Source: Trichoplusia ni (Eukaryota; Arthropoda; Insecta; Lepidoptera; Noctuidae). From it: 64,000 nt of DNA. Where the stretch lies: assembly GCF_003590095.1 (NCBI RefSeq), contig NC_039493.1, positions 1,302,001 through 1,366,000 of the forward strand, written 5' to 3'. Of the stretch, positions 1 through 12,698 are shown in pieces; position 1 is the first letter of the stretch; every line of letters begins with the position of its first letter. Both the position numbers and the translations under genes were made by a program. Under the pieces are notes generated by a model, which saw nothing but the letters and a program-made list of their open reading frames with translations, searched no databases and was not told the DNA's origin.

Positions 1-388
1 AGTTATTGTGTCTATGTAGGGACATCATTAAGTGATTTGGCATTGAGTTAGTTGGCAGTCTATGTAATCACACAGGACAAAAATATTGCTCTTGGCGATA
101 TAACCGCCAATGACACTACGATTTTTTTTAATCTGTACTTAAGTGGTGTGTTAAAAATAATAGTATATACCTAATTCTTTCCCGTTCTGACTGAAGGAGG
201 CTAAGGTAGGAGATTAAGCTAAAATAGATTTCCCCATTTTCCATTCCCCATATAATTATTGTGATATATTCATCTACTTTATGTCGGCTTATCGTATATA
301 TGTACGTCGTACTATACCAAAACATTATCACTCTTCTACAACGGAAAAAAAATGGAAATATGGTGTTATCAGTCAACTAAAAATAAAT
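1..388. other. AT-rich non-coding, no feature seen
   Basis: No repeat, RNA gene or convincing coding signal was recognised. Short open frames here (for example an 82-codon minus-strand frame at 128-376) have low-complexity content and no domain. Confidence 0.5.
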
Positions 389-580
389 TAAATAATGATT
401 TTGAAATGAAACTACTTTTACGGATTTTATCGCGGTTTAATTTTAGATTTTAGATTCCGACGTTTCGAAACCTTTGCAGGTATCATGGTCACGGGCAGAC
501 TGCCCGATAAAATCCGTAAAAGTAGTTTCATTTCAATGTCTAACATTCGCGTAAACCTAAGAAACCACTAAATAATGATT
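389..580 (-). mobile_element. Short Penelope-like hairpin element (internally deleted) with its target duplication
   Basis: The element proper is 401-568, flanked by a perfect 12-bp direct repeat TAAATAATGATT at 389-400 and 569-580. It has two perfect 32-bp inverted arms (401-432 and 505-536), about 72 bases of loop, and a 32-base unpaired tail (537-568, ending GAAACCAC). The arms, left loop and tail match the longer copy at 29000-29469, which still contains the end of a Penelope-like endonuclease ORF on the minus strand, so this copy is an internal-deletion derivative with no coding capacity. On the minus strand the loop (457-489) holds a small stem with CGAAACGTCGG, resembling part of a hammerhead ribozyme. 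Structure and duplication are seen directly; the family assignment rests on the longer copy. Confidence 0.75.
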
Positions 581-1729
581 GTATGTATTACATGCATTGT
601 TATCATGCTTCCACCTTAGTTGACATCTGTGGTCTACGACTGCCAAGATGGCCTCGAGGGCGAGTGGGTGAGTGACGGCTCGTGGTTATAACAAGGAGTT
701 GGTAGCGGGTTGTGTAGGTGATTGGTACAAAGGGTAGGAATTATACAATGTTGTTCCTTTAATTAAAAAAAATATAGCGTCTTAAGTATTTCAGGCGGTT
801 TTATAATGAGTTCGTATCTAATCGTTTTTTTTACTTAAAAGTTTATTATGCGGGTAGAAGGTAGAACTTAATTATTATTGCGATATTATATTACAATGTG
901 TAGCAGTATTGAGAAGATTTATAATTGTCAACATCATCTTAGCCATAGGAGGGAAACGGCGGCGGTACAAACGGTTGCTTAACAGCCCAGTGACAGACGG
1001 ACGGACAGACCGATAGACCTATCTACAATTGTAAACCTTAGTGATAGTGTTCAGTTTCTACCCGTTGGGGATAGACCCTTAAAATTACTATCAAAAACTT
1101 TAACCTAAGATACCTTCCCATTAACTCCATATAATTTCACAAGATCACAACTTTAAGTAGTGCCAACCCTACGCACCGAGCCTCGGTTTACGTTACCTGG
1201 CGTTTACAATGAGTTCGCTAAAGTGTTTGAAAGGTTTCCAGCAATATTAGAAATGGTAGAAGTGTTGCTATGAGTGTACTATCGAATCGATAACATCTGC
1301 TGGCGAAGATAGGGATGAATGATGAGATACGTGTTATCAAGATAAAAAGTTTTGGAGAATTTAAATAGTGACCTAGTGGTGTGACTATTGGACTGCGAAG
1401 ACGTAACAGGACGCAACTTCAAATTTCCAATGTCTTTTTGAATTCATGTACGTATTACTAAGGTATATCACCTGTCACTATTTTTTTTAATTCTATTTTA
1501 TTATATCACTTGTTAATGGGTGAGGAAAACAAGCACTCCTACGAATTTTTAAGGGTGATTAGAATCCCAAGGGCGATTTAAACTAATACTACCATGATTT
1601 TCGTGATAAGACTTATCATTCTGAAGGCGTGACCACGCTACTTACTGAGTAGCGCAGTCTCTTGCTTCAACAATTAACAAAAACATTCTATAAATGTAAA
1701 GTGTGTGATGATAAATAAATTCGATTAAC
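581..1729. other. Non-coding, mostly AT-rich; degraded repeat fragments
   Basis: A locally GC-richer patch near 635-735 contains GTGG/GTGA-rich sequence but no open frame. A GACAGACGGACGGACAGAC run at about 993-1011 resembles the simple tract inside the 28411-28832 repeat. Bases about 1385-1470 resemble 31930-32010 (shared core TTTTGAATTCATGTACGTAT against TTTCGAATTCATCTGCGTAT), so both are probably old copies of one short interspersed repeat. Confidence 0.4.
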
Positions 1730-1800
1730 AATTGTTTTATCTCTCTTTCAGGTAAGTTTCTGTTCTGCTTTATAACCTGTTGGTACTGCAACAGTAAGTA
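1728..1800 (+). promoter_or_regulatory. Candidate recursive (ratchet) splice site with RS-exon
   Basis: A pyrimidine-rich stretch ends in TTTATCTCTCTTTCAG, with the acceptor AG at 1750-1751, and is followed with no gap by GTAAGT at 1752-1757. This is the consensus of zero-length-exon recursive splice sites that subdivide long insect introns. A second strong donor, CAACAGTAAGTA with GT at 1794, lies 42 bases downstream, as expected for a transient RS-exon (1752-1793). One frame of those 42 bases is open (KFLFCFITCWYCN), so a 42-nt cassette microexon is an alternative. The motif is seen directly; its use in splicing is inferred. Confidence 0.45.
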
Positions 1801-4476
1801 TTCTAATATCAAATTAAGTTAATTAGTTTTTTTTTTAATTCCAAGTATAGGTTATCTTACTATTGTAAGCTTAATTTGCCATTAAAATCTAACGTCACAA
1901 TGCTAGTTACCATATTTCTTTGAAACGGCTCGACTTTCTATTTTTCATATCCCTAAGTATTTTCGTCTTTCGGATGTATTCTTTTTTCTACAACAGCTTA
2001 CAAAAAAACAATGACACTAATATTAAAATTGCTAAAGCATGTGAGTACCTTCGTTACCACTCCACGCTCAAACGTCCGAGATGTTAGAATGGAGATATTG
2101 GACTAACACCTATGATTACTATCCAACTGCGTTAAAGGAGAATATGTTTATACAGTAAGCCACCTGTCAAATAAAAATAGATTCACAAAATATATCCGGA
2201 GACATCCCAAAAACACAACTGTATCACATATACTGCGATACGTTGTATATTGGCAAAGTATCGATTTCAATTTACCTTATTACGTCTAGGCTGTAATTTC
2301 GATACGCAGATGATTTGCCTTAAGCAAATATTTCCCCAAACCGTTTATACGACCTGCCTGAAGATTGATCTCACGTGATCGAATTCGCAAAACTCCTGGG
2401 GTGGGTGTGAACTGCGAATTTATAAGCTTTGGAAAAATACTGTTAAGATTAAAGTGAGACAACGTTAGTAAGTGTAATGAGCTGTCTCGTTTCCTTAGGT
2501 TTTACATAGTCGAGTTGAGTCGGTCATCTTCATCATTAAACATTAATTTAAAAAAACACACAAGATTTGTACTTTCTCAATAAAAAGTACAGTATTCAAT
2601 TATACACTATGTTTGTAATGTAATTTATATGTATAATTTAAAGTACTTTTTTTTTATTGTACGTAGAAAGGGTTGAAGAAATTCTAATATAATAAGCTGA
2701 TCAGTAAGATAATATTATCAAAAATGTTAAAATGAATAAAACTCTATATAAAAAAAGTTTTTCAAAATGTCCAATGTAGACTAAATTTACTTAAGACTAT
2801 ATTGAAGTAAGTAATTTAGTGCTTGCAGGAGTGAAATCTCCTGAATAGTCGAAAACGTGTCTCAGTACTGAAAGCGGTTCTCACTTTGATTTCTCAGCAG
2901 CTGAATAGCGAAAATGCATCTTTAAGTTTGTGTTGAGTTAGACGAAAAAGAGTTGAGAACTCTTTTAAGCTGGTATTTTCTTAGTGATTTTAGGAATTGG
3001 GAAAATTTTGAATAAATAAATGCGAAACAGGTCTTTTTAGTCTCATTTTTTATTGATTTTTATTTTTATATATGTACATGTATATTGCAGCTAAAGTGGC
3101 GAACTACGTACCGCCAGGCTGATTCGTGATTTTACGATGGAGGGCGCCACGCAATCAAATCTGTCAAGCCGTTTAGTTAAATCCGTTCAGTACCGTAGTC
3201 GAGTACAATCTACAATTTCGAATCGAATAATTCTACAATTTTGAATAAGATTAATTTCACTTAATTAAATTATTTTTGCTAAGTCATGACTTGCATGCCA
3301 TGTATAATTTAGGTTCATCCACTTTGTAATCTCGTGTTTCTTGAAATCGCATACCATCTGGTTTAAAAACACGTTAAAAATGACCAAGTTTAATAATATT
3401 TTGCGGCAAATAAATGTGTATGTAAAATAATAAATTATAATTATTTGACCTTAAATTGTCAAGCACCCTCGTCGTAAACGCACCTTATTTTCGCATCTAA
3501 TTACGTTATCAAACTAAATAATTATCCCTATGACTTGACGAAATTATCAGCTGAGTCATCAAACCTCGTTCCATCTCTGTCACTGCTTGTCAAATAATTA
3601 GGTGCGAAAGAGAGGGATAGCTTTGCCTTAAAATTAATAGAATTATAGCTGTTAGATAGAAAGTTACGGTAAATGTAATAAGCATTTGGTTTGGTACCGA
3701 AAAGTTGAGAATTATTAAAATTAAAATTTAAAGTTGTAAAATAGATTTTAATAGGTTGGTTGTGTAGTAGCTCTTATGGGGAAATAAGATAAAAAAGCAA
3801 GCTGATCTGGCAAACTCCATACTGCCAGGTCGATGTATAAATCTAAACCATCTAAGGCGCCACTAAATTGTATAAAAAAAAATATACAAAAAAGTTGTTA
3901 ATTTTTTTCAGACTACGTTAATGAAGAGCCCAGAGACATACACACGAACAGTAGACCAATGCATATAAAGTTATACCTATGAAAGAAAATTTATTTTGAT
4001 GGATTTGTTTTTTCATACGAATTTTCGGCAATTTCAAACAATCAAAGTCCTTGGAGTTTAGTTCATGTTGTCTGGAAGCACTTATTTAGAATTTAGACTA
4101 TTTTATCACTTGTTATTATTTTCAATATTCATTAAAGCACACATACTTCGAATAGTCTTCCAGTCAATTTTGGTAAACTCAGTTACCCATCCCTGTACCA
4201 TGCGCTCTCAAACTAAAAAAGCCGTCACTGTAGAAGTGAGATGGAGCGCTACGAGAAGTAGCGTTGTCTCGCTCACACGATGACAATGTAATACTTTTGG
4301 ATTTAATAGTACAGGCCCTGTTCACAAGTCCTTATGCATGAGTTTGGAAAAGTCCAACAAGTTTAGGAGTTGTTCAGCTACTTCATACTACATGCGGAGC
4401 ATGACGGACTAACGGAGGGTTAGTAATGCTTTCTAAGACGAGTTTTAGTTTACATTGGATCATAGTAAGTTTATCT
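1801..4476. other. AT-rich non-coding with two related old repeat pieces
   Basis: Bases 3100-3152 and 3804-3865 are diverged copies of one sequence: both carry 'GGC(G/A)AACT...TA(C)CTGCCAGG' followed by a GGCGCCAC box. They lie about 700 bp apart in the same orientation. Near 2579-2660 an imperfect inverted repeat is built on AATAAAAAGTAC/GTACTTTTTTTTTATT. No exon-like open frame was recognised. Confidence 0.35.
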
Positions 4477-4570
4477 TTTTAGGGTTCTAAAGGTTAAAAA
4501 TGGAACCCAATAACTACGGCTTCGCTGTCAGATTATTTGTGTGTCTGCATGTTAAGAATTGTGTAGCAGG
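4477..4570 (+). repeat. Fragment of the 'TTTTAGGGTTCCGT' lepidopteran repeat family
   Basis: TTTTTAGGGTTCTAAAGG is followed by TGGAACCCAATAACTACGGC and a 'TTCGCTGTC' box. This is the recognisable head of a repeat that recurs at about 14195, 35025, 38430, 44845, 54200 and 58490 in the same orientation, and at 10255 and 50790 inverted. Non-coding and diverged; the 3' end is unclear. Confidence 0.5.
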
Positions 4571-6279
4571 GCAGTTTGAATTCCTTGTAGAGCTATTTCT
4601 GCTGTCGAAAAAATAATAATCGGTTAAGCAACGATTGCTAAGGTAGTAAACTTGATGGCCTCCTTTTTTTTGCTTCTTGTGGTTCATCAGAGTATCTGTA
4701 CGGAATCCTGACGGTACGTGACCATTTTTTTTTTGTGTATTTTGATTTATTACAGAGTAACTTTCCTGGGGAAGGTCTCGTGTGAATACATTACATGGAA
4801 TGTAATAAAAAGTTGTTCTCATTTGTCATTTGATTAAACAATGTCGTGGTGAGCTGTGGCCTGAACCCATACACCACGTATAAGTTCAATGGAAGAATTG
4901 CTATATGTATTTTTTGTGCGGTCAATAATAAATCGGTGGTATTAAGTTGAGTAATGAAATATTGGACTCTTCTTTTATTTAAAAGAAACGACTCCCGTAG
5001 TAATCAATTGAATCCTTGTGATGTGGGGGTTCCAAAAATATTTACATCAAGTGTTCCAATGCACTCATTGGTGCATTGGCGCACAATATTGGACATGCAC
5101 TATTTGTTAAAAGACTTTGAAATACTCCTTGTTTCAACTGTTTTTCAACGAACTTCAAAAAAGAGGAATTTCTCAAGTGGTCTGTATTTTTTTCGTGTTG
5201 TTACCTCAGATTCTCTGACTAGATTTTTCATTTAACGTGAAATACTTGTCATTTGGTACCATCAACATTTCATCAATTTAGTCTTTAAAAAATATATTTG
5301 TAAGATAGTCCCATTTACCTTTTCAGGAAAAAATATTATAATACATGTTAAAAAAATTTGCCTCCGACCGCTTTGGGTTGATCAAAAAGGAGTATCAGAC
5401 TTTAACTAACCAAAACCCACCGATATTCCTTCCTTTCCTCTATATCTTCACTTCGTTAACCTTACACATATATGTAACATTCCCAGTTATGTCGTAACAT
5501 GATTAACTAATACAGGTTCAAGGATCTTATGACGTCATCTCTCAGGATTTTGATGACAAATTGTCGGCTTGCGCGTCAGACGGGAGATAACGAATGATGC
5601 AATACCGCGGTTATCACTTCAGACTAGATATGTAACGAGACTATAAAGGAACGTTGACACTGCAATATGTATCCCCTGTATCTGTAAGGTAAATTAATTT
5701 AATCTGAATTGTTGAATTAGCTTCGTTAGATCTCATTTGATGATTTTTGATTGGCTGGTTAAACAAATGACTTGCGACTAATCATAGCACTTAAAATGAG
5801 GTTTGATAGATGTTCATAGAGTCACAACAAGTCACAACCTATGGGAATATCGATGAATGTCGAGTTTTCACTTTTTTAAGGAATAAAACGACTTATTATT
5901 TACTTATATAGGCTGTTGGAGGAAAGTAGCTTGTGTAATGTGCCTGGTTCATCAAGGTTAAAGTTATGAAAATTATGTTTTGACAGTATTTGTGGTAATA
6001 ATACTTCTCGAATCAACCTATTTTATTTTATGTTATCATTCACCAAACTGAATGGCAAATAAACTAAAAAACTTCAAGCCATATTTAAATGAAGTGGAAT
6101 ATATTTGCAGCATCTCAAGATGTTTGTACCGTTATATTTGAGATAGATTTACGACTTACGTGAAATCTAAAATGTTATGTTTTATGCCTCTAACGTCAAA
6201 CCGCGCTTATCTCAAACAAATATGTCAAGGGCGAAGTTGTAAACCTACATTTTGGGCATGAAATTGTAAGTACTTTCAG
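4571..6279. other. AT-rich non-coding; no feature seen
   Basis: Open frames of 93-102 codons occur (for example 4514-4822 minus and 4954-5235 plus), but they show no domain, no codon bias and no relation to each other. A short GAGATGGAGCGCTACGAG-like motif just upstream (about 4235-4275) recurs elsewhere in the window (see findings). Confidence 0.4.
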
Positions 6280-6370
6280 TGAAATTAGGCTGTTTCCAAT
6301 CTTCTGCTTTGAGTCTTCCTAAGCTATGTTGGGATCGGCTTCCAGTCTTAGCGGAGCCCATTGCGTACAG
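6280..6370 (-). repeat. Degraded tail of the 5S-derived SINE / LINE tail
   Basis: Read on the minus strand this contains AGACTGGAAGCCGATCCCAA followed by CATAG, the conserved 3' segment of the SINEs at 42467, 52588 and 54516. Only the tail survives, and the GATGAT end is lost or diverged. Confidence 0.55.
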
Positions 6371-6529
6371 TATTAGTCGAGAGCCTTATTTTTTTTTACT
6401 AGTTACTTATTTTGTACAAATAATAAATTACAAACTTTTTATTGCCCTGCACAAGAGTGTAGGGAGTCTCGTAGACTTTCTTTAAGTCACACCAACTTTT
6501 TTTTATAGAACAATCTACCTAAACTAATT

Positions 6530-6765
6530 GAGTGTAGTCTCAAATGAGCAAACTTTGTATAGCTATGTAAAACTTTTCTAAACACATATTTACTATAGTA
6601 TAGATAAATAGCACTCAGACAGAAAAATGATAGGGTTTAATCTCACAAACATTTAATTTTATTCTCGTTGGGAATCGAACTCACGACCCGAATCAACCCG
6701 AACACCGACTAGTATATCTGTAAGGGCCTCTAACCACTAGACCGACAATGCAACTTGTATACTGA
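6530..6765 (-). mobile_element. tRNA-derived SINE, family A
   Basis: On the minus strand an A-box-like TCGGTCTAGTGGTTAGAGG is followed about 55 bases later by a B-box-like GAGTTCGATTCCCAACGAG, the internal polymerase III promoter of a tRNA-derived SINE. The body (ending '...TTATCTATA...TTTAGAAAAG...TTTGAGACTA') matches the copy at 49629-49866. Diverged, non-coding, and no clear target duplication was found. Confidence 0.7.
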
Positions 6766-7137
6766 CTCAATGGAAAATATGATATTCAGCTCAATCCGGC
6801 CAAACAAGAAGTCTCAAGCGACCAACATAGCTTCCGAAAAGGCGATATATTAGCCAACAGGAGGACGATTAAATAAATAATCGTTGACCGCAACTTACAG
6901 TACCATCGGAAGGTGCATTCGGCCTCATGACCGCAACCAGACATTATTCATTCCGATCTAGATCTTACGTCACGATGTCAATGCGATGGAAGAGAGATAA
7001 CTTAATGCATTTAGTCCTTGAGTTTAAGGGATTAAAATTACAGAGTTTGCCATATAGAAGTTATGTTTTTTTTTTCTTAAAAGTCGACTGCCGATTTAAT
7101 CGACGAATTTAATATTTGTGTTGCTTACTTATTCAAG

Positions 7138-7275
7138 ATGCAAAAAGACACCCAGACTCAGAATAAGCATTCCTGGGACACGCAAATGCTTGTCCTAAGC
7201 GGGGATCGAAAACGCGACTAGTGGCGCTCTGCGGCTTTGGCGTGGTGATTTCAACCACTAGGTTATCAGTGCAGT
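7138..7275 (-). mobile_element. tRNA-derived SINE, family B
   Basis: On the minus strand the order is an A-box region containing 'GTGGTTGAAATCACCACG', a degenerate B box (GCGTTTTCGATCCCCGC), then the family body 'GACAAGCATTTGCGTG...TCTGAGTCTGGGTGTC'. The same body occurs at 33955, 57080 and 57943. The B box is mutated, so this copy is probably not transcribed. Confidence 0.7.
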
Positions 7276-9854
7276 CTACTTTCGTTTATTTGATTAAACT
7301 TTAAGTTTGTCAAGTATATGTGTTTTTCTTATCAGAATATTAGACTTTATAATAACTTACGTGAGGCTGATTTACTCTTATGTCACAGAATAGTTCGCTC
7401 ACTCAAAATTGGGATATTTTTAATCTGACTTCGGTTAAGAATGGATGTATTAATGCACTTATTGAAATCAACACAAGCAGTGCTGAGAGGAAAATCTTGT
7501 AGAAAATATGTTATTATATATTATAGTATTCTCCATTCTCTCTGTGAAGGATTAAATATAGTTCGTCTAACAAATATTATTATTATTAAGAAGAGTAACG
7601 CGTGGGAAGGCTGTGATGCTTTCGTTCCTTCACTTTAATATGATCTATCTTGAAAATACAGATCTAGATATTGTTATATAGATATTAGTCTAACAGTTAG
7701 AGTTTAAGTCGCTTAGTTTCGTTTTAATATGAATTAGTTTTGTTTTTTGGTTAATTTATGGAATATGACACTATGACAATTTTTAAGAAAATATTATTTG
7801 CTTAAAAGTAGATTTCAAGTTTGACACTTTTTGTTTTGTCACAGTCATAAACATGTATTTCACTTAGCTAAATAAAGTTTTAATTGTACATACCGTACTT
7901 ACTTAGCAGATTGCCCAATTGTTTTTAACTAGTACATCCATGATGATTCAATAATCAGAATTGTCAATTGTGCCTTTGCACAGTTATTGAGCCGTCAAAA
8001 TGCTTACAAGAATACCTCTAGTCTCGAATTACAGAACAATTTTGCCTATCTCTTTAATATGAATTGTAATTTTGGAATAGTAGAATTTAAGCCATAACAT
8101 ACTAGAACAATAACAAAAATTGCGTGATCACATTTGATCAAGAAACTAAATTCTCTATCGTTTACATAACATTCCAGAGGTTCTAAAAATAGTCATCTGC
8201 CTACCAAATTGTCACAAATACATAGAAAACAGTCGGGATAACACCCACGGCTTTCAAATAAAACTTTATGCGGCTGTACCCGCGCGATAGGGTACATAGA
8301 CAACGATATTGTTTGCGGAGATGAAACAACGTATGTTTAAACATACTCACATATAAATGTTGTATTGTTTATGGTTTTATAGTTTATGGATTTGAGAAAG
8401 TTCATGGAAATTCAGGAGTCTTTAATAAATAATGACTCTAATGTGGCATTTCTTACTTCATACAAATTATAATCAGGAAAAAAGTGTATTTTTTATTTAT
8501 ATTAATGAACAATGTGTAATGTAATAAAAAATATGTGACAAATATTCTTTGGTATTTGTTTTGATCTTTGCTTGTGACGTGGCGTTTTGATACAAATAGT
8601 GTCAAAAAATATAACTTTAATACCTGTTTTAACAGTTCTTTTAGTTAATCAAGCAAAAACGAGATACAAAATAGAAAGACCAATAACAATAAAACAACTC
8701 GTGTGAAAAACCTTGTAAAACATTTTACTCAATTAAAACAAGCTGAAATATTAAAACGGAATACATTGTTAATTAAACAAGCTGAGAGCGCCACATTAGG
8801 CGGTGTTTATAATTAATTTTAAACGTTTTGAGGAACAAGGATTACACGGAGACGTCCTTATCTTTACGAAGACTCCTATAAGAGTGAACTCAAGTTTGCG
8901 TGTCTCGAAGGATTGTCACAGGGAACGTTGTAGGTAATGTTTGCTTGCTTTGTTTACTCTGTAAACGGTGAAATTAAGTTCAATTTACCTGGATGAATAA
9001 ATGTAGAGAGCAAGTGTGTGTTGCTTTTCTGTTACTTGTGACGAAATGTACTTTTTATACAGGGTACCTGGTATTAATTGTACCTGTTAGACGTGGGACC
9101 TGGGAGTATTGGTGTCGAATGTACATAGAAGTCTACCCAATCGTATTATAGTTTGTGTCATTATTGACTTTAATTGAGTTGTTTAAATGCTCAGAAGAAT
9201 ACTGAATCTCAATAATAGAAAAAAACTATTATCGAAACAGTGGTTAACAACTGTTAGTAGCAGAATTATCCCCTCAAGCAAAACATGACTGCATTTACAA
9301 AAAGATGCGCCTCTTTAGTAAAGTGGTCTTAATTGCCACTGTTGTGCTTGAGGTCTTAGATGCAAAGTCCGGTAAGGCTTAATAAAGTTTCTCTGATTTT
9401 CGATATGAAAACTTTTCGGATATTACGATGATATAAAGAGCATGAAAATACAATTCGAATTTGTGCCATTTGATTGTTTTTGGTTAATTACTGTCCCATT
9501 TATTTACTCTAATGTTTCATAAAGTCACTAACTTCAGTCGTATACCTGGAACGGTTCCCAAATACTTTCATTGTGAAGGTTTCAGCCGTAAATTTCTAGA
9601 CCCAATTATATAATTTAGAGTTACCTTGGAACTGAATTTAGTACCGGGTAGTGGCTTTGTAAAAGTTATATTAAATGCACGACCACCGACTGTTATTCCA
9701 GAGAATAAAAAAAACCCAATTTTTTTTTGACGAGGTACTGAAACAACAATGTCTGTTTTATGATGTTTGTTTTTATTTAAATCACAGGACGTTACTTATG
9801 GCTAAGCTACAATAGCACAAACTGATCGATCACATGTAATTAGCTCCATCAAAT
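7276..9854. other. AT-rich non-coding; no feature seen
   Basis: Contains only short, low-complexity open frames (longest about 65 codons) and ordinary AT-rich sequence. No repeat family was recognised with confidence. Confidence 0.45.
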
Positions 9855-9910
9855 GAGACTGGCAGCCCACTCCAACATAGTTGAGAAAAAGCTAGGCTGA
9901 TAATGACGTA
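9855..9910 (+). repeat. Degraded 5S-SINE / LINE tail fragment
   Basis: GAGACTGGCAGCCCACTCCA followed by ACATAGTTGAGAAAAAGCTA and a GATAATGACG end matches the conserved 3' tail of the intact copies at 42467-42822 and 54516-54954. Heavily diverged and 5'-truncated. Confidence 0.6.
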
Positions 9911-10254
9911 GGACAAAAAAAGACTTTAAATTAACAAAAAGGCCTAAATTGAAAAGCAAACCAATCATAGTTTTCTGAATCGACGCATAATTAAAAATTC
10001 TAAAGCAATTACAAAAACAACACAAACATTTATTTGCAGTAACCGTTATTGTTTAAAGTTGGAACACACATAGTACACACAGCATACATTGTTATTCTGC
10101 ATCTGTGTGTTCACCGGAAAAATGTTTTCCATTTAAAATAAAAGGAGTTTTCACGTGAATGAGCTCGGACTGTTATTGTTATTAGATAATATTTGTCAAG
10201 GCTGCTGTTTGCTAGGAAATTCCTTGTGGTTTTAACGTGATTCTTGCCTGCAGG
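9911..10254. other. AT-rich non-coding; no feature seen
   Basis: No coding or repeat signal recognised. Confidence 0.4.
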
Positions 10255-10442
10255 GATAATGTGTAGGTATGTATTAGGAATCTCGATTTTAATTTTAGTA
10301 ATAGCAACAACAGAAATATATAATGCGTGAAAATTGTAACTGTCTTGTTATAGTGGTTCATTAGATGTATATCTGGAGACCTACGGACTATACGGAATGA
10401 TAGACAGCCGAGCCTCAAAAAGAGGGTTCCGTTTTGTCTCTT
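10255..10442 (-). repeat. Inverted copy of the 'AGGGTTCCG' repeat family
   Basis: On the minus strand it begins GAGACAAAACGGAACCCTCT, continues with 'TTGAGGCTCGGCTGTC' and ends near 'TATATTTCTGTTGTTGCTAT'. These are the same ordered blocks seen in the plus-strand copies at 38430 and 54200. Non-coding. Confidence 0.6.
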
Positions 10443-12698
10443 AGGCGCAGAATCCTAGAAACGCAATACACGAAACCCTATTCTAAAATGCCTTTATAAA
10501 CTGAACTATTAGATTAAAATCTACCGTTAAATATTCCAGCTTCTCGTAACGAGATATCTGCAAGTAATTGATAGTCCTGTAGATAACGAGTGCTACGTCA
10601 GCTGACACCCAGACGGTCTGCTGGCGAAGGGTGACTGTTAGTGTAAAGGTATTCAGAGCGCTCTATTTAAGTAGGAGGGCAAAAGTGGAAATGTAGAGAC
10701 TGTAGGTGGACTGTGTTGTTAGAATTTTAGTTTTTCATAATAATAAGTTGAAGACTATTGTTTATAACTTTGTAGTCGTTTATTGTTAGAAATTTTCTCA
10801 TACTTAAAAGTTAAGGACTGTTGCCTTATAACTCTGGACCTCTTGAGCTTGCTGCAAGACAATGTGGAATTATTTTCAGATGTCACATAAATAGATAAAA
10901 AAAACTAGAATTAAAAAGTATAACACTTAATGATACCCGACAAATCTGAATGGTGCTCTATGAGTTGTAATACAATCTAAAGAGGCTACAATTTAAGATT
11001 TTTGACAGTTGGAAATAGGAAAAGTTATGTGAAAAAATTGATCCGCTATTTCAAGTAAAACGCTTTTGTTTGGAACGTAATAAACACAAAAATAAATAGA
11101 TTTTATTTTATTTTATTTATTGGAGCCTAATAATTTAATTTAGTAAACAAAAGTCTGTCGCTTGAAAACTCAATTAAATTAATCAAACCCAATAAACCGC
11201 AATACTTGACGAAATTGAAAAAATCAAATCGAAGCCTCGTTTTAATAAAACAGGAAATTGGAAAATTTCCAATCAAATTGTATTTCGATTTTCTGACAAA
11301 TTGTGACGTCAATTGAAAATTTGACTAAAAAATTTAGGAGTTCAAACATTTTTGTATTACAGCCAAAACATATTGAGGTTAAACATTTGTACCCAAGGCT
11401 AGGCCTTGCGTGGGTAACGATCTAAAAACGCATTTAGTAATAACGTTTTTCCTAGATTTAAAGTACTTGGTGTCTTTATAAGGAAGTGCAAAAACACACT
11501 CAGCTTTCAGTTTATCAGTTTTTTTATATTTATAAAGTCATTCAAGCTTCGTCGTAATATAAAAAATCCCATTTATTTTTCCACCCAGATTAATAAAGCA
11601 GTAAATTCCTCGTTTCTCCATTAGTTTCCGGTTACTCGCAGTTTTGGAGCAAAACAAATCGCTTTTAAAATGCCATTGCTTTTAAAATCCTAATTAACGT
11701 TTTCAGCAATTCGAATTACTGTAAATTGATGCCATTTATAAAACATCTTATATCTTGTACGTTAAGGTTCAAATTTCAATAATTGTGATTTTATTGTTTT
11801 GGCATTGGACAATGCACTTTATCACTGAAGCTATAAAGTTGGAATTCAAAAAAGTTAGTCTGTTGATTAAAAACGAATACTGTAGAACTTTTAGGTAAAC
11901 AAAATTGACTTGTTATCTCGACTAGACGATGTCAATTTCAATCGGATTCGTTAATAAATCGCTTAATTGTCTTCTTTTGACTTTTAATAAGGATTTAACC
12001 TCTTTTGAAATCTTTTATAAGCTAAAAGCGGAAATGTCTACGTTTTATGTTCCAATTTGAAAAGTCTGTTGAAATATGACATATAAAATTTTAGTAAGAA
12101 AATAATTGTGCAAACATTCAAAACTTAATAAAAATAAAGATTTTAATTAAGATAATGATAAAGTAATTAATTCTTCCCCACTTAACGGGCCGATAATGAA
12201 GCGACGTTAATATAAATTATAATTAAACGTTTCAAAGGAAACCTCTTATCTTTAGAAATTTTTGCGCTAATGAATTGAAAAGATTATTTATTGCTTGATT
12301 AAGCGAAAATAATTTTCAGCATTTATTTCTAAAACATTATACAAATTGTTACTACTTAGTGCCATTAACTATAATAATATCTCAGTTTAATTTGTTTCAA
12401 ACTCAAAGTGAAAACACATTGCCAATTTAACAAGGTAGAGCTATAACTCGTAGACCTACGTGCTACGAGCTACGCCGTAGCTTCGTAGCGTGAAGACATA
12501 CATACGTTCATGGCTAGTCAGTTGTGGATGTGCTGTTAAAGCTAATAGGAAAGAATGGGTAGAAAGTGTGTTGTGTCAAGGGCGGTTCGAATTTACAGGA
12601 GTAGTTAGTAATGCTAGACTGCTTCCATGTTTTTTTTTACGACAAGATTTTTCTTAGTTATCTAGGTTTTATCTAAAGCGCAAGCTAGTAAACCCCAA
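10443..12698. other. AT-rich non-coding with one CGTAGC-rich patch
   Basis: About 12445-12492 is made of interleaved CTACG/CGTAG words (for example CGTGCTACGAGCTACGCCG) able to fold on themselves. Related patches occur at 51300-51420 and 53270-53325. Otherwise nothing was recognised. Confidence 0.4.
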
